64,000 nt of DNA from Janthinobacterium tructae (GCF_006517255.1 NZ_CP041185.1:2666001-2730000), one strand, 5' to 3'; positions 33,468 to 43,247 are shown, counted from the stretch's first letter. Notes: a model not told the origin generated them from the letters alone. A program made the numbers and translations.

Positions 33468-34496
33468 TCATTCGTCGAGCATGGCCAGCATGTGGCTGCT
33501 CAGCGTTTCGTGGTAGCCATCGCCGTCGCGCTGCAGGAAGCGCGCGGCCAGGCCCTGCTCTTCGGCCAGCGCCATGCCGGCGTCTGGTCCCAGCACCGTC
33601 AGGGCCGTCGACCAGGCGTCGGCCGCCATGCATTGCTGATGCACGACAGTGACGGAAGCGAGTTGATTGGCGATCGGCATGCCGCTGCGCGGATCGATCG
33701 TATGGGAAAAACGCACCGTGCCGTCCTGGAAGAAACGCCGGTAGTCGCCCGAGGTCGCCACGGAGAGGCCGTGCAGCGCCAGCAACAGTTCCGGCGGATG
33801 CTTGGCGGCATCGGCGCCATCGACCTGTTCCAGCATGACCCACCACGGCTGGCCATCGGGCTTGCTGCCGGCGCCGCGCAGCTCGCCACCCACTTCGACC
33901 AGGTAATGGTCGATGCCCTGGCTGTCCAGGTAACGGGCCAGGCGGTCCACGCCATAGCCCTTGGCCACGGCCGACAAATCGAGTTGCAAGCCACCGGGCT
34001 GGCGCGCGCGGCGGGCCGGCAAGTCCAGCTGCAGGCGGCGGCGCTGGCGCTGCGACAGCAGCAGCGCCAGCGTATCGTCTTTCGGCGGCAGGAAGCCCGG
34101 TTCATCGTAGCGCTCGCGGGGGCCGAAGCCCCACAGGTTGACGAGGGCGCCCGCGCACGGGTCGTACGCGCCCCCGGACGCTTGCGACACGTGCATGGCA
34201 AAGCCGAGCACCTCGCAAAACGCGGCGGGCAGGCTGTGCCAGCTGCCCGGCTCGGCCCGGTTGAAACGGCCCAGGTCGGACGCGTCGCTCCAGTGGCTCA
34301 TTTGCGCCACGACCAGGTCCAGCTGTTGCTGCAAGCCCTGCTGCAGGTCGGCGCTACCGGCGCGTCCCGGCATGGTGGACTCGACCAGGCGCACCGACCA
34401 GCTGGTGCCCATGGTCAAGCCGCGCAAGTCCCGGATCGCGGCGCCGGGCGGCGCGACCTGATCGGAAATATGCTGCGGCAGCAGGACCCGGCGCAT
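33468..34496 (-). CDS. apbE: FAD:protein FMN transferase (ApbE family)
   Basis: Attaches FMN covalently to a Thr or Ser of periplasmic redox proteins. 342 residues with 'GLTMGTSWSVRLVE' at the start, 'LDLSAVAKGYGVDRLARYL' (FAD site), 'YLVEVGGELRGAG', and 'FSHTIDPRSGMPI' with 'AMAADAWSTALTVLG' near the end (Mg site Asp and Thr). Oddly, no signal peptide or lipobox precedes the catalytic domain, although the partner acts outside the cytoplasm. Its probable substrate is the DUF2271 protein two genes upstream. Confidence 0.92.
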   Translation of the reverse strand: MRRVLLPQHISDQVAPPGAAIRDLRGLTMGTSWSVRLVESTMPGRAGSADLQQGLQQQLDLVVAQMSHWSDASDLGRFNRAEPGSWHSLPAAFCEVLGFAMHVSQASGGAYDPCAGALVNLWGFGPRERYDEPGFLPPKDDTLALLLSQRQRRRLQLDLPARRARQPGGLQLDLSAVAKGYGVDRLARYLDSQGIDHYLVEVGGELRGAGSKPDGQPWWVMLEQVDGADAAKHPPELLLALHGLSVATSGDYRRFFQDGTVRFSHTIDPRSGMPIANQLASVTVVHQQCMAADAWSTALTVLGPDAGMALAEEQGLAARFLQRDGDGYHETLSSHMLAMLDE

Positions 34497-34522
34497 CGGC
34501 GAGCTCGTGAAGAGGCCGCCGC

Positions 34523-35347
34523 TTACTGCGGCAGCACTTCCACGGTGGCCGCGTAGGTCATGCGGCGCTCGGGCATGGCTGGCGGCTGGCCGGCCACGGC
34601 CGGTGTGGCCGCCGGCCAGGTGCTGCTCAGGTAATACATGCCTGCCGCTGGCACCGTAAACGTGATCTCGCCCTTGGCATCGGTGCTCTGGCGGATTTCA
34701 CCGAGCACACCACGGTAGCGCACGCCGCCTGGCACCAGGCTGAAGGCCTGGTTCGCCGCCGGCTTGCCGTCGACCAGGAAACGCCAGGTGGCTTTTTCGC
34801 CCGCGCGCAAGTCGTTCGGGTGCGTCACCGGCACGAATTCCAGGCCCACGCCCGTCGGCTTGAACACTTCCGTGCTGGTTTCGCCATTGCTGAAGAAAGT
34901 TTCCAGGCGGCTGGCCGTGCGCGTGATTTTCACGTCTTGCGCATCGGCCGGCATGTCTTTCTTGAAGGTTTCCTCGTTGCCGCGGAAACGCTTCTGCTCG
35001 CCATTTTGCTTGTAGCTGGCCATCACGTTTTGCGACACGATGGCCGCCTTGTACGTGCCCGGCTTTTCCATTTTCACGTCGAAGACGCTGCGCAAGCGGC
35101 CCGTGACGGTGTTCGCCGGCGCCACTTTCGCGCCATCCGGGCCGGTCACTTGCAGCGCGTCCAGGCGCAGCGGCTGGTGGTCGATCTCGAACAAGCCATC
35201 GGAGACGGCGGCGTCCACCGTCACCCAGGCGTCCTTGCTTTCCACCATCGTGCTCGATGGCACCATCCAGCCGCGGTGGGCGTGGGCGTTCATGGCCAGG
35301 CCGGCCAGGGCCAGGGCGATCAGCGGTTTATTGAATTGCTTGAACAT
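34523..35347 (-). CDS. DUF4198 domain-containing periplasmic protein
   Basis: 274 residues with signal peptide 'MFKQFNKPLIALALAGLAMN-AHA'. The mature protein begins 'HRGWMVPSSTMVESKDAWVT', matching the DUF4198 family of periplasmic beta-sandwich proteins that sit beside TonB receptors and metal uptake genes. 'PTGVGLEFVPVTHPNDLRAG' and 'TFTVPAAGMYYLSSTW' are typical. The His at the mature N terminus could be a metal ligand, as in related copper-binding proteins, but that is inference. Third gene of the Fur-box operon. Confidence 0.82.
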   Translation of the reverse strand: MFKQFNKPLIALALAGLAMNAHAHRGWMVPSSTMVESKDAWVTVDAAVSDGLFEIDHQPLRLDALQVTGPDGAKVAPANTVTGRLRSVFDVKMEKPGTYKAAIVSQNVMASYKQNGEQKRFRGNEETFKKDMPADAQDVKITRTASRLETFFSNGETSTEVFKPTGVGLEFVPVTHPNDLRAGEKATWRFLVDGKPAANQAFSLVPGGVRYRGVLGEIRQSTDAKGEITFTVPAAGMYYLSSTWPAATPAVAGQPPAMPERRMTYAATVEVLPQ

Positions 35348-35357
35348 GATATGCGCC

Positions 35358-35873
35358 TTATGGTTTGAGTTGGACGACGACATTGCCGAGTTCTTCCTTG
35401 CCTTTGGCAGGAACGGACTGGGCCGACTTCAGCGGCCACTGGAACGGCACGCGCACCAGTTCGCGTCCACCCGCTTCGCGCGCCGCTTCCACCACCACCT
35501 GGTATTCACCGGCCGGCAGCTTGTCGAGCAAGGCCTTGGCACCGGGGAACGTCAGCGTATGTTCGCCCGGCGCACGCGTGGCGCCGCTGACGCCGTCGAC
35601 GGGCATGGCCAGGTCGCGGCCGCTCTTGCGCCACCATTGACGCATGTCCTTCAGCCATTTCTCGCCTGCCTTGTCCTTCTTTTTCACGTCATACAGCACC
35701 GTCAGGTTGCCGACGACCTTTTGATCGGCCGTTTCCAGCCACGCCGCCACGTAGGGACGGTGATATTCCGCCACGTTCAGTTGCGGAATCTCAATCTTGA
35801 GGGCCAGGTCGGCCGCCATCGCCGACGTACCGATCAGGGGAAGGCCAAGCGCCAGGGAGTAGCGTAATTTCAT
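35358..35873 (-). CDS. DUF2271 protein, probable flavinylated periplasmic electron carrier
   Basis: 171 residues from ATG 35873 with signal peptide 'MKLRYSLALGLPLIGTSAMA'. The DUF2271 core includes 'YVAAWLETADQKVVGNLTVL', 'WLKDMRQWWRKSGRD' and 'AGEYQVVVEAAREAGGRE'. Residues 93-99 read D-G-V-S-G-A-T, the D-x-x-S/T-G-A-T/S motif that ApbE modifies; Thr99 would carry FMN. ApbE is encoded two genes downstream, which supports the modification. Probably shuttles electrons between the membrane PepSY protein and a periplasmic acceptor such as ferric siderophore. Confidence 0.85.
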   Translation of the reverse strand: MKLRYSLALGLPLIGTSAMAADLALKIEIPQLNVAEYHRPYVAAWLETADQKVVGNLTVLYDVKKKDKAGEKWLKDMRQWWRKSGRDLAMPVDGVSGATRAPGEHTLTFPGAKALLDKLPAGEYQVVVEAAREAGGRELVRVPFQWPLKSAQSVPAKGKEELGNVVVQLKP

Positions 35874-35905
35874 GGTGTGCCTGTAAAAAGGAAAAATAAA
35901 AACGA

Positions 35906-36559
35906 TCAGTGAATAAACAGCAAGGCGATCGCGCAAGGTATCAAGATACCGAGGCCAACCATCGGCCAGGTAAATGGCCGGTTGGCCGCGTGGAACTTCA
36001 AAATCAATAGCCCCGTCAGGCAAAACACGATGCAGGCGCCGGCAAAAATGTCGATGAACCAGCTCCAGGCCACGCCCGTGTTGCGGCCCTTGTGCACATC
36101 GTTGAGCCAGGATACCCAGCCCCGGTCCGTCAATTCATATTCGGCGGCCCCGTCTTCCAGGCCGATGCGCACCCAGGCGTCACCACCCGCCTTCGGCAAC
36201 GGCAGATACACTTCGTCGACGCTCCATTCGGCGGGACGGCCGCCCGCATTGAGCGACCATTGCTGCTTGAGCCAGGTTTCGGCGGCGGCCGGCATGGGTG
36301 CATTGGCGCCATCGTGCTGGGCGGCATACGCGGCCAGTTGCGTGACCAAAGGGGCCGGCAATGTCGCCTGCTGGCGCGTGATCGCCGGCTTGGCTTCGAT
36401 CTGGCCAGCGTGGTTCAGAGTGATGCCGGTGATAGCGAACAGAAACATGCCCAGCAGGCAAAGCGCTGAGCTGATCCAGTGCCATTGATGCAAGTTCTTC
36501 AGCCAGACGGCGCGGCTGGCGTTATTCTTGGCCTTGTCTGCGGCGCCCGCATTACCCAT
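35906..36559 (-). CDS. PepSY-associated transmembrane protein
   Basis: 217 residues, three membrane helices: about 29-50 ('WISSALCLLGMFLFAITGI'), 163-187 ('WFIDIFAGACIVFCLTGLLI') and 195-216. The periplasmic part between the first two holds a degenerate PepSY-like region ('EWSVDEVYLPLPKAGGDAWV', 'YELTDRGWVSWLNDVHKGRN'). His residues flank the helices (in 'LHQWHW', 'NHAG', 'VHKG', 'KFHA') and are candidate heme ligands. Related proteins are in siderophore/iron reduction loci. First gene of a five-gene operon under a Fur box. Confidence 0.85.
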   Translation of the reverse strand: MGNAGAADKAKNNASRAVWLKNLHQWHWISSALCLLGMFLFAITGITLNHAGQIEAKPAITRQQATLPAPLVTQLAAYAAQHDGANAPMPAAAETWLKQQWSLNAGGRPAEWSVDEVYLPLPKAGGDAWVRIGLEDGAAEYELTDRGWVSWLNDVHKGRNTGVAWSWFIDIFAGACIVFCLTGLLILKFHAANRPFTWPMVGLGILIPCAIALLFIH

Positions 36560-36654
36560 AGCTCGCTCCCGGCAATGAGCGGGCCAGGTGGCGCGACAAG
36601 TCAGTGTGCTTCATTCCCATCCTTCAATCAAAGTGCATGCTGATATTTTCAAAC

Positions 36655-36685
36655 AAATGATAATGATTATCATTTATTAAGTCAA
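36655..36685 (-). promoter_or_regulatory. Fur box overlapping the promoter of the PepSY-ApbE operon
   Basis: The near-perfect Fur palindrome ATGATAATGATTATCAT lies within 36657-36673. On the minus strand TTGACT (36685-36680), 17 bases, and TATCAT (36662-36657) form a sigma70 promoter whose -10 and spacer are covered by that box. This is a textbook iron-repressed promoter. Confidence 0.85.
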
Positions 36686-36720
36686 TACATGGGGCACCTC
36701 GCCGGGTCAGCGTTTTGTAA

Positions 36721-36739
36721 CAGCTTTGAAACAAAGCTG
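36721..36739. promoter_or_regulatory. inverted repeat upstream of the FMN-binding stress protein gene
   Basis: CAGCTTT-gaaac-AAAGCTG: seven-base perfect arms. It lies 84 bases before the plus-strand gene. No T run, so more like an operator than a terminator; the regulator is unknown. Confidence 0.35.
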
Positions 36740-36822
36740 GCCTGCTACGTAAGCTGCCGTACAGAGCAGCATGCAGCACCCGCCTATGCTGTTGTTCAGG
36801 ACAACCAACAAGGGAGCACCCC

Positions 36823-37320
36823 ATGCAATCGTATTCCAGCGAACAACTGGCCAGCATCGCGGCCAGGATCAAGGACGTCAAATTCGGCATGCTGACCACC
36901 AGCGACGACATGCGCACCCTCACCAGCCGGCCACTGACGCAGCAGCAGGTCGATAATGAGGGACAAATCTGGTTCTTTGTCTCGGACGAGGCCGCCTACA
37001 CGCGCGACTTGCTGAACAATCCGCAAGTCAATGTCAGCTTCGTCGACACGGGCGACAGCCTGTATGTGTCCGTCTGCGGCCATGCGCAGTTGCTGAAGGA
37101 CCGCGCCAAGGCGGAGGAATTGTGGAATCCGCTGATGAAAGCCTGGTTCCCGGGCGGACTCGACGATCCGAAACTGTCGCTGATCAAGGTGACGATCCAG
37201 TCGGCCGAGTATTGGGATAGCAGCGCCAGCAAAATGATGCAATTCTATGCAATGGCCAAGGCGGCCATCACGGGCGAGCCGCCGAAGGATCTGGGCGAAC
37301 ACGGCCGGGTCGAGCTGTAA
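36823..37320 (+). CDS. pyridoxamine 5'-phosphate oxidase-like protein (general stress protein 26 type)
   Basis: 165 residues, split-barrel FMN-binding fold. 'VKFGMLTTSDDMRTLTSRPL' then 'IWFFVSDEAAYTRDLLNNPQ' and 'NVSFVDTGDSLYVSVCGHAQ' match the general stress protein 26 / Pyridox_ox_2 group rather than true PdxH. These proteins bind FMN or FAD and are linked with stress; the reaction is not known. Transcribed away from the Fur-controlled operon; the Fur box lies 148 bases upstream and could influence it. Confidence 0.85.
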   Translation: MQSYSSEQLASIAARIKDVKFGMLTTSDDMRTLTSRPLTQQQVDNEGQIWFFVSDEAAYTRDLLNNPQVNVSFVDTGDSLYVSVCGHAQLLKDRAKAEELWNPLMKAWFPGGLDDPKLSLIKVTIQSAEYWDSSASKMMQFYAMAKAAITGEPPKDLGEHGRVEL

Positions 37321-37429
37321 CAGAGCCTTCCTGATTGACGCGCGCGCAGGCAGGCATGGCCAGCCGGCGTGCGCGAACACGCCTGACGGCTGACCCTGCA
37401 GGGATGATCAGACAGCCAAGAAGGGCAGC

Positions 37430-37705
37430 TCAGACCCCTGTACTGCCCGTGGTATCGGGTGCATCGTCAGCGCTCTGCCGGCTCTGGCCTGCGGAACCGG
37501 ACTGATGATGGGGCAAGCGGTCGGCGCGCCGTACTTCGCCGATGGAAAACAGATCGTCGCCGATATCGAGACCCTGCTCGCTATCGACCAGCACAAAGTT
37601 CTCGGCCGACTCGGCCGTACTTTGCTTGTTGCCCGGCGTGGACGGCATGGACGGCGTGCCGCCCTGGCTATTGCCGGGCTGCGGCGTAGTGGAGTTACCC
37701 ATCAT
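37430..37705 (-). CDS. small low-complexity hypothetical protein (91 aa)
   Basis: Not recognised. The start is one of two adjacent ATG codons (37705, 37702), preceded by GGGGGA. The product is hydrophilic, rich in Ser, Gly, Pro, Thr and Gln, with 'NFVLVDSEQGLDIGDDLFSI' as the only ordered-looking part. It has no membrane or signal segment. It lies beside a KGG-motif stress protein on the same strand, and both have the composition of stress or desiccation-type disordered proteins. Confidence 0.55.
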   Translation of the reverse strand: MMGNSTTPQPGNSQGGTPSMPSTPGNKQSTAESAENFVLVDSEQGLDIGDDLFSIGEVRRADRLPHHQSGSAGQSRQSADDAPDTTGSTGV

Positions 37706-37875
37706 ATTCCCCCTGATCGTGAGTGCGAGTCGATTGCAGCTTGACTGCGGCTTGGCCATCGCCGGCGCCGCTACTTCATCATAGTGCATGCCTGCTGCAT
37801 TGCATCAAAATTTTGCGACTGGCCGGCGGCAATGCACGATTCCCGCCGGCCAGACTGCCTTGCTACGGCTTGCGC

Positions 37876-38265
37876 TTACTTGTTGCGCGAACCGGACGAG
37901 CCCGACCCTGAACCTGAACCTGAGCCGCCGCTTTGCTTGTTACCACTGTCGCGGTTGCCCTCCTGGTTCATGCTGGCATTCTCACGCGAGCCGCTGGAGC
38001 TGGAGCTGGCGGCACTTTGCCGGCTGCCATCGTTCTTGTGGCTTTGGCTGCCTGCGCGGCGCGCTTCTTCCGACGTGAATTCATGCGCCGTGCCCTTTTC
38101 ATGCGCTGCACGTCCGCCTTCGCTGGCGATTTCGCGCTGCTGGGCAGGGTCCATGGAAGCGAAGCCACGCTTGCTGGTATCGCTTTGCTTGTTGCCGCCG
38201 CTGCCGCTACTACCACTGCTGCTGGCTTTACTACCTTGCTGTTTATTGTCGCTCGATGTGGCCAT
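37876..38265 (-). CDS. KGG-motif stress protein (YciG-like)
   Basis: 129 residues. AAGGAGAT eight bases before the ATG at 38265 fixes the start. One copy of the stress-induced motif is present in 'KRGFASMDPAQQREIASEGG' and 'RAAHEKGTAHEFTSEEARRA', as in YciG/ConE-type proteins (G-F-A-x-M-D-x-x-x-x-x-x-I-A-x-x-G-G-x-x-A). The rest is Ser/Gly/Asn-rich and disordered, ending in a 'SGSGSGSGSSGS' tail. Such proteins are induced in stationary phase and under osmotic or acid stress; the molecular role is unknown. Confidence 0.8.
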   Translation of the reverse strand: MATSSDNKQQGSKASSSGSSGSGGNKQSDTSKRGFASMDPAQQREIASEGGRAAHEKGTAHEFTSEEARRAGSQSHKNDGSRQSAASSSSSGSRENASMNQEGNRDSGNKQSGGSGSGSGSGSSGSRNK

Positions 38266-38458
38266 GATGATCTCCTTGATCAATGGAATCAGAAACAGTG
38301 CAAACCATGCAATTCTTCCCTCTCGCACGGCAAGGGAACCCTCATCTTAGTGCGCACAGGGGGCGCAAGAAATAGGAGGATGGCAAGAGTGCATGTAGGA
38401 TGAGTCCCGCCCACGGTGGCACATTTACTTTCAGTTTTCCACCAAAAGTACCAAACAC

Positions 38459-39148
38459 TCAGCAGTTAGGGGGTATGGCAAAAATCGCCGCGTCGGCCGT
38501 CACATACACGCGTTCGCCAGCGGCAGGCCGTAGCGCATGGCCGCCCGTAAAGGCGCCAAACGCGGGCAGAATGGCATGCAATGGCCCCAGCAGGAAACAC
38601 GGCAGGCGCAGGCCGCCACCGCGTGATCCCCGCCCTGTTGCGCGCAGATGAAACACGGGATGCACATGACCGGCCAGCACATAGCCGGGCGCCACGGTGT
38701 CCGGGTGATGGCAGAACGACAGATTGCCGACGCTGTGCGGTTCATCGACCATGCGGATGCCCAGCGCGGCGGCCGGATCGCCCGCGTGCAGGTCATGGTT
38801 GCCGCGCACCACCGTCAGGCGCACGTTGGAATGACGCGCGCGCCAGGCCAGCATCGCCGCCACGGTGGCGGGCGCATGCGCGGCGCGCGCGTGCAGGAAG
38901 TCGCCGAGAAAGACGATTTCCTCGCAAACATGGCTGGCCAGCAAGGCGTCGAGCGCCAGCAGGTTTTGCCTGGTGGTGCCGCGCGGCACGGGCACGCCCA
39001 GCGCGCGGAAGGCGGCCGCCTTGCCGAAATGGATGTCGGCGATGATCAGCATCCGGCGCGCCGGCCAGTACACGGCCTTGTGCGCCAATAGCCAAACGCT
39101 CTCGCCAGCCAGTTCCACCACGCAGTGCGCTGGGCGCAGGCCGCTCAT
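38459..39148 (-). CDS. pdeM: ligase-associated DNA damage response endonuclease PdeM
   Basis: Binuclear metallophosphoesterase with Mn-dependent endonuclease activity in the characterised relative from Pseudomonas putida. 229 residues. Metal ligands lie in '[13 protein letters not shown]' (D-x-H), '[10 protein letters not shown]' (G-D), 'VVRGNHD' (G-N-H-D), 'FCHHPD' and '[10 protein letters not shown]' (G-H-x-H). Last gene of the repair cassette; its ATG overlaps the helicase stop by four bases (ATGA). Confidence 0.93.
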   Translation of the reverse strand: MSGLRPAHCVVELAGESVWLLAHKAVYWPARRMLIIADIHFGKAAAFRALGVPVPRGTTRQNLLALDALLASHVCEEIVFLGDFLHARAAHAPATVAAMLAWRARHSNVRLTVVRGNHDLHAGDPAAALGIRMVDEPHSVGNLSFCHHPDTVAPGYVLAGHVHPVFHLRATGRGSRGGGLRLPCFLLGPLHAILPAFGAFTGGHALRPAAGERVYVTADAAIFAIPPNC

Positions 39149-41610
39149 GCGGCCGCCTTTTCCAGCACGTTCACCAGGCGCGCCACCCGGTCCGACAGTT
39201 TTTCCGTCGTCAGCTGTTCGCGGAAACGCTCGACCATCAGGCCGAAGGCAAATGGCGAGGCGCGCTCCAACGCTTGCAGGGAAATCTGCCGCCCATGCAG
39301 CTCGCGCAAGGTGGCGCGCAAACGCGTCAGTTCCAGTTCCTGCTCCAGCACTTCGCGCTGCGCCTGCGTGAGCAGCAAATTGGCCGCGTCGTGCTTGCGG
39401 AACACTTCAAAGAACAGCGAGGACGAGGCCTGCAGCTGGCGCGCGCTTTTCGGCTGGCCCGGATAGCCCTGGAATACGAGGCCGGCGATGCGGGCGATTT
39501 CACGGAAGCGCCGCTGCGACAATTCCGTCGCGTTCAGGCTGGCCAGCACGTCTTCCAGCAAGTTGTCCGTGCTGAGCAGGGCAATATCGGCGCCGCTGGC
39601 GGCCGTCAACAGCGACGCAAAATCAATGTCGTCCGCACCCAGCAATTCAAAGCCGTAATCGTTGACGGCGATCGACAAGGTGGCCGGCTGCACACGCGCG
39701 ATGCGGTACGCCAGCAGCGACGCCAGTCCCAGGTGCACGGAGCGACCGGCGAATGGATACACGAACAGGTGATGGCCTTCGCGGCTGGACAAGGTTTCCA
39801 CCAGCAGACTGGCGCGCGTGGGCAGGCTGGACCATGCCTGCTGGATGGCCAGCAGCGGCGCCAGCGCGCGCATTTCCGGTCCGCTGGCCTTCCCTTCTTG
39901 CGCCAGCTGCAACTGGTCCAGCACGGCATGCGCCAGTTCCGACGACAGCGGCATCTTGCCGCCCTGCCAGCGCGGCACGGCGCCGCGGCTGCCCGTGGCG
40001 CGCCGCACGTAGGCCGTCATGTCGTGCACGCGCACGAATTCCAGGATGCGCCCGCCAAACAAGAAATGGTCGCCCTGCTTCAGGCGCGCGATGAACGCCT
40101 CCTCGATGCTGCCGATGCGCCCGCCGCCGAGGAACTTGACCTGGATCGCCGCCTCCGAGACGATGGTGCCGATGCTCATGCGGTGGCGCCGCGCCAGCGC
40201 CACGTCCGGCACCCGGTACGTGCCCTGTTCATCGGGCAGCACGCGCCGGTATTCCGGATACACGGTCAGGCTTTGCCCGCCGCGCGCGACGAAGTCGAGC
40301 GCCCATTGCCACTCGTCCAGGCTCAGGTGACGATACGACCAGGCCGCGCGCACTTCCGCGTACAGCGCCAGCGATGCAAAACCGCCGCCCAGGGCGATCG
40401 TCACCAGGTGCTGCACCAGCACGTCGAGCGGCTTGTCCGGCACGGGGCGCGCTTCCAGGTGGCCCTGCGCCAGGGCCGCGCGGGCAGCGGCCGCTTCCAG
40501 CAATTCCAGGCTGTTGGTGGGCACCAGGGTGACGCGCGAAATGCGTCCCGGCGCGTGGCCGCTGCGCCCGGCCCGCTGCACCAGGCGCGCGATGCCTTTC
40601 GCGCTGCCCACCTGCAGCACGCGCTCGACGGGCAGGAAGTCGACGCCCAGGTCCAGGCTGGAGGTGCACACGACGGCTTTCAACTCACCCGTTTTCAGGT
40701 GCTGCTCGACCCACTCGCGCACTTCGCGGTCCAGCGAACCGTGGTGCAGCGCGATCAGGCCCGCCCAGTCGGGCCGCGCATCGAGCAGGTGCTGGTACCA
40801 CAGCTCGGCCTGCGAACGCGTATTCGTAAACACCAGGGTGGTGGCGCTACCCTCGATCTCGGCGATCAGGGGCTGCAGCATCTGGATGCCCAAGTGACCT
40901 CCCCAGGGAAAGCGCGTCGGGTTCACAGGAATCAGGCTGTCGACGAGGATGCGCTTTTTAATTTTACCTTCCACCAGCACGCCATCGCTTTGTTCTCCCA
41001 ACAAGACGTCCTGCGCCTGCCGCAGATTGCCGAGGGTGGCCGACAGGCCCCACGTCATCAAGGTTCCATTCCAGCGGCGCAAGCGGGCCAGCGCCAGCTG
41101 CACTTGCACGCCGCGCTTGCTGCCCATCAATTCGTGCCACTCGTCGACGATCACCGTTTCCAGCAGGCTGAAGCGTTCCTGCGCGTCCGCCTGGCTCAGC
41201 ATCAGGGACAGGCTTTCCGGCGTCGTGACGAACACTTCGGGCCAGGCTTTCGCCTGCCGTGCCCGCTGCGCGGCGCTGGTATCGCCCGTGCGCGCCTCGA
41301 TGCGCCAGCCGGGGGCGAGCTCCGCGCCAGACGCCTGCAAGGCGCGCACGGTGTCGGCCGCCAGCGCCCGCATGGGCGTGATCCACAGCACGCGCAAGCC
41401 CTGCTTTCTGCCCTTGCGCGCCAGACGCTCGGCACGCAGCAAGGCGCCGAACCACACGGCATACGTCTTGCCGGATCCCGTGCTCGCATGCAGCAGGCCG
41501 GAGCGGCCCTGTGCAGCGGTGCGCCAGACGGCGCGCTGGAAGGGAAAGATCGTCCAGCCGCGCGCGGCAAACCACGCGTCGATGCGCTGCGCCAGCATGC
41601 TTTTGCTCAT
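39145..41610 (-). CDS. ligase-associated DEXH-box helicase (Lhr-Core type)
   Basis: ATP-dependent 3'-5' DNA helicase of the Lhr-Core group. 821 residues. Walker A '[20 protein letters not shown]', motif Ib '[15 protein letters not shown]', DEXH box '[15 protein letters not shown]' (D-E-W-H), motif III 'GLSATLGN', motif VI '[11 protein letters not shown]'. The C-terminal winged helix and Lhr-specific barrel follow ('[20 protein letters not shown]' region). Four-base overlaps on both sides (ligase upstream, pdeM downstream) show strict co-translation. Confidence 0.95.
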   Translation of the reverse strand: MSKSMLAQRIDAWFAARGWTIFPFQRAVWRTAAQGRSGLLHASTGSGKTYAVWFGALLRAERLARKGRKQGLRVLWITPMRALAADTVRALQASGAELAPGWRIEARTGDTSAAQRARQAKAWPEVFVTTPESLSLMLSQADAQERFSLLETVIVDEWHELMGSKRGVQVQLALARLRRWNGTLMTWGLSATLGNLRQAQDVLLGEQSDGVLVEGKIKKRILVDSLIPVNPTRFPWGGHLGIQMLQPLIAEIEGSATTLVFTNTRSQAELWYQHLLDARPDWAGLIALHHGSLDREVREWVEQHLKTGELKAVVCTSSLDLGVDFLPVERVLQVGSAKGIARLVQRAGRSGHAPGRISRVTLVPTNSLELLEAAAARAALAQGHLEARPVPDKPLDVLVQHLVTIALGGGFASLALYAEVRAAWSYRHLSLDEWQWALDFVARGGQSLTVYPEYRRVLPDEQGTYRVPDVALARRHRMSIGTIVSEAAIQVKFLGGGRIGSIEEAFIARLKQGDHFLFGGRILEFVRVHDMTAYVRRATGSRGAVPRWQGGKMPLSSELAHAVLDQLQLAQEGKASGPEMRALAPLLAIQQAWSSLPTRASLLVETLSSREGHHLFVYPFAGRSVHLGLASLLAYRIARVQPATLSIAVNDYGFELLGADDIDFASLLTAASGADIALLSTDNLLEDVLASLNATELSQRRFREIARIAGLVFQGYPGQPKSARQLQASSSLFFEVFRKHDAANLLLTQAQREVLEQELELTRLRATLRELHGRQISLQALERASPFAFGLMVERFREQLTTEKLSDRVARLVNVLEKAAA

Positions 41611-43247
41611 GTGGCCTGGGCCAGCATGGCCTTCAGGGTGGCCAGGGTGTCCGCGTCGGCGATGGCCTTGTCTTCTCGCCGGCGCAAGATGCGGGGAAAG
41701 CGCACGGCGATGCCCGCCTTGTGGCGGCCGGATGCGGCGATGCCTTCGAAGCCGATCTCGAACACCATGGTGGGCTGGACGCTGCGCACAGGACCGAATT
41801 TTTCGATCGTCGTCTTGCGGATGGCCGCGTCCACTTGCGCGATCTCCGCATCCGTCAAGCCCGAATACGCCTTGGCGAATGGCACCAGCTTGCGTTCCTC
41901 GCCACCGCCACCACCCTCCTCATCCCATACGGCAAACGTGTAATCCATGTACAGCGACGCGCGCCGGCCGTGGCCCGCCTGGGCGTAGATCAGCACGGCG
42001 TCGATGGCATACGGGGCTATCTTCCATTTCCACCATGTGCCCACGTCTTTCGTGCGGCCCACGCCATACGCGGCCGAGACGGCCTTGAGCATCATGCCTT
42101 CCACGCCGCGCGCGCGCGATTCCTCACGGATGGCCGCCAGAGCGTCCCAGCTGGCAGCCATGATGCGCGGCGACAGGCGCAGCGCGGGCGCATCTACCTG
42201 TGTCACGACGCTTTCCAGCAGCGCGCGGCGCTCCAGCTGGGGCAGTTGACGGATATCCACGCCATCGAGTTCCAGCACATCGTAGGCTACCAGCACGGCG
42301 GGCAACTCGGCCAGCAGCTTGGGCGACACCGTCTTGCGGCCCATGCGTTGTTGCAAATCGGCAAATGCTGCCGGGACGTCGCCCGGCTGCCAGACGAGGA
42401 TTTCGCCATCGAGCACGGTGCCCTCGGGCAAGGCCAGTTGCGCCAGTTCGGGAAAGCGCTCCGTGATCAATTCCTCGCCGCGCGACCACAGCCAGTTCAC
42501 GCCCTCGCGGCGCAGCAGCTGGGCACGCATGCCATCATATTTCCATTCGACCAGCCAGTCGCCGACGTCGGCCAGTGTCGCCGGCTCCGCCTGCAAGGGG
42601 TGCGCGAGGAAGAAGGGGTAAGGCTGGCCGCCGCGCAGCGCATGTTCGCCATCCGACTGCGCGGCGATCAGTTTGAGAAAGCCCGCGCCCGTGGGGCTGA
42701 CCTTGCCATCAGTCCAGCCCATCATGCGCTGGGCGATCAGCTTGCTGTCGACGGCGGCGATGGAGGCCAGCGCGCGCGTCACCAGCAGTTTGGACACGCC
42801 CACGCGAAAGCCGCCACCGATCAGCTTGATGAGTAAAAAACGTTCGCGCGTTTCCAGCTCGTCCCAGTAGGCCAGCAAGTCGGCGCGAATCGTGTCTGGC
42901 GCTGCGCCGCGCAACGGTGCGATACGCTGCTCTATCCACTCGGCCAGACCGATGTCGCTGCGCCTGACGGGCGCGGGCAGGATCAGGGCGATGGTTTCGG
43001 CCAGGTCGCCGACGGCGTGATACGCCTCGTCGAACAGCCAGGCATCAAGGCCCGCCCTTTCGGTGGCATACTCGCGCAGCAGTTTGGTGGGCACGGCCTG
43101 GCGCGGCTTGCCGCCGGCCAGGAAATACACGGCCCAGGCCGCGTTCTCGGGCAAGGCGCCGCTGAAATAGGCTTGCAGCGCCGCCAGCTTGCGGCTGGTG
43201 GAGGTGGTCTCGTCGAGCTCCGCGTACAACCGGGCAAAGTCACGCAT
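41607..43247 (-). CDS. ATP-dependent DNA ligase (repair cassette)
   Basis: Seals nicks using ATP. 546 residues from ATG 43247 ('[20 protein letters not shown]'). N-terminal DNA-binding domain, then nucleotidyltransferase motif I '[13 protein letters not shown]' with the adenylated Lys, motif III '[11 protein letters not shown]', motif IV/V '[13 protein letters not shown]' and '[19 protein letters not shown]', and an OB-fold end. The length and domain order fit stand-alone bacterial ATP ligases of the Lhr-Core/PdeM cassette, not LigD. It overlaps the exonuclease gene by eight bases and the helicase by four. Confidence 0.93.
   Translation of the reverse strand: MRDFARLYAELDETTSTSRKLAALQAYFSGALPENAAWAVYFLAGGKPRQAVPTKLLREYATERAGLDAWLFDEAYHAVGDLAETIALILPAPVRRSDIGLAEWIEQRIAPLRGAAPDTIRADLLAYWDELETRERFLLIKLIGGGFRVGVSKLLVTRALASIAAVDSKLIAQRMMGWTDGKVSPTGAGFLKLIAAQSDGEHALRGGQPYPFFLAHPLQAEPATLADVGDWLVEWKYDGMRAQLLRREGVNWLWSRGEELITERFPELAQLALPEGTVLDGEILVWQPGDVPAAFADLQQRMGRKTVSPKLLAELPAVLVAYDVLELDGVDIRQLPQLERRALLESVVTQVDAPALRLSPRIMAASWDALAAIREESRARGVEGMMLKAVSAAYGVGRTKDVGTWWKWKIAPYAIDAVLIYAQAGHGRRASLYMDYTFAVWDEEGGGGGEERKLVPFAKAYSGLTDAEIAQVDAAIRKTTIEKFGPVRSVQPTMVFEIGFEGIAASGRHKAGIAVRFPRILRRREDKAIADADTLATLKAMLAQAT

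Noticed and set aside
37361..37392. Hairpin after the FMN-binding stress protein gene
   Set aside because: Arms CAGCCG-GCGTG and CACGC-CGGCTG pair with a bulge, but no T run follows on either strand, so it was not called a terminator.
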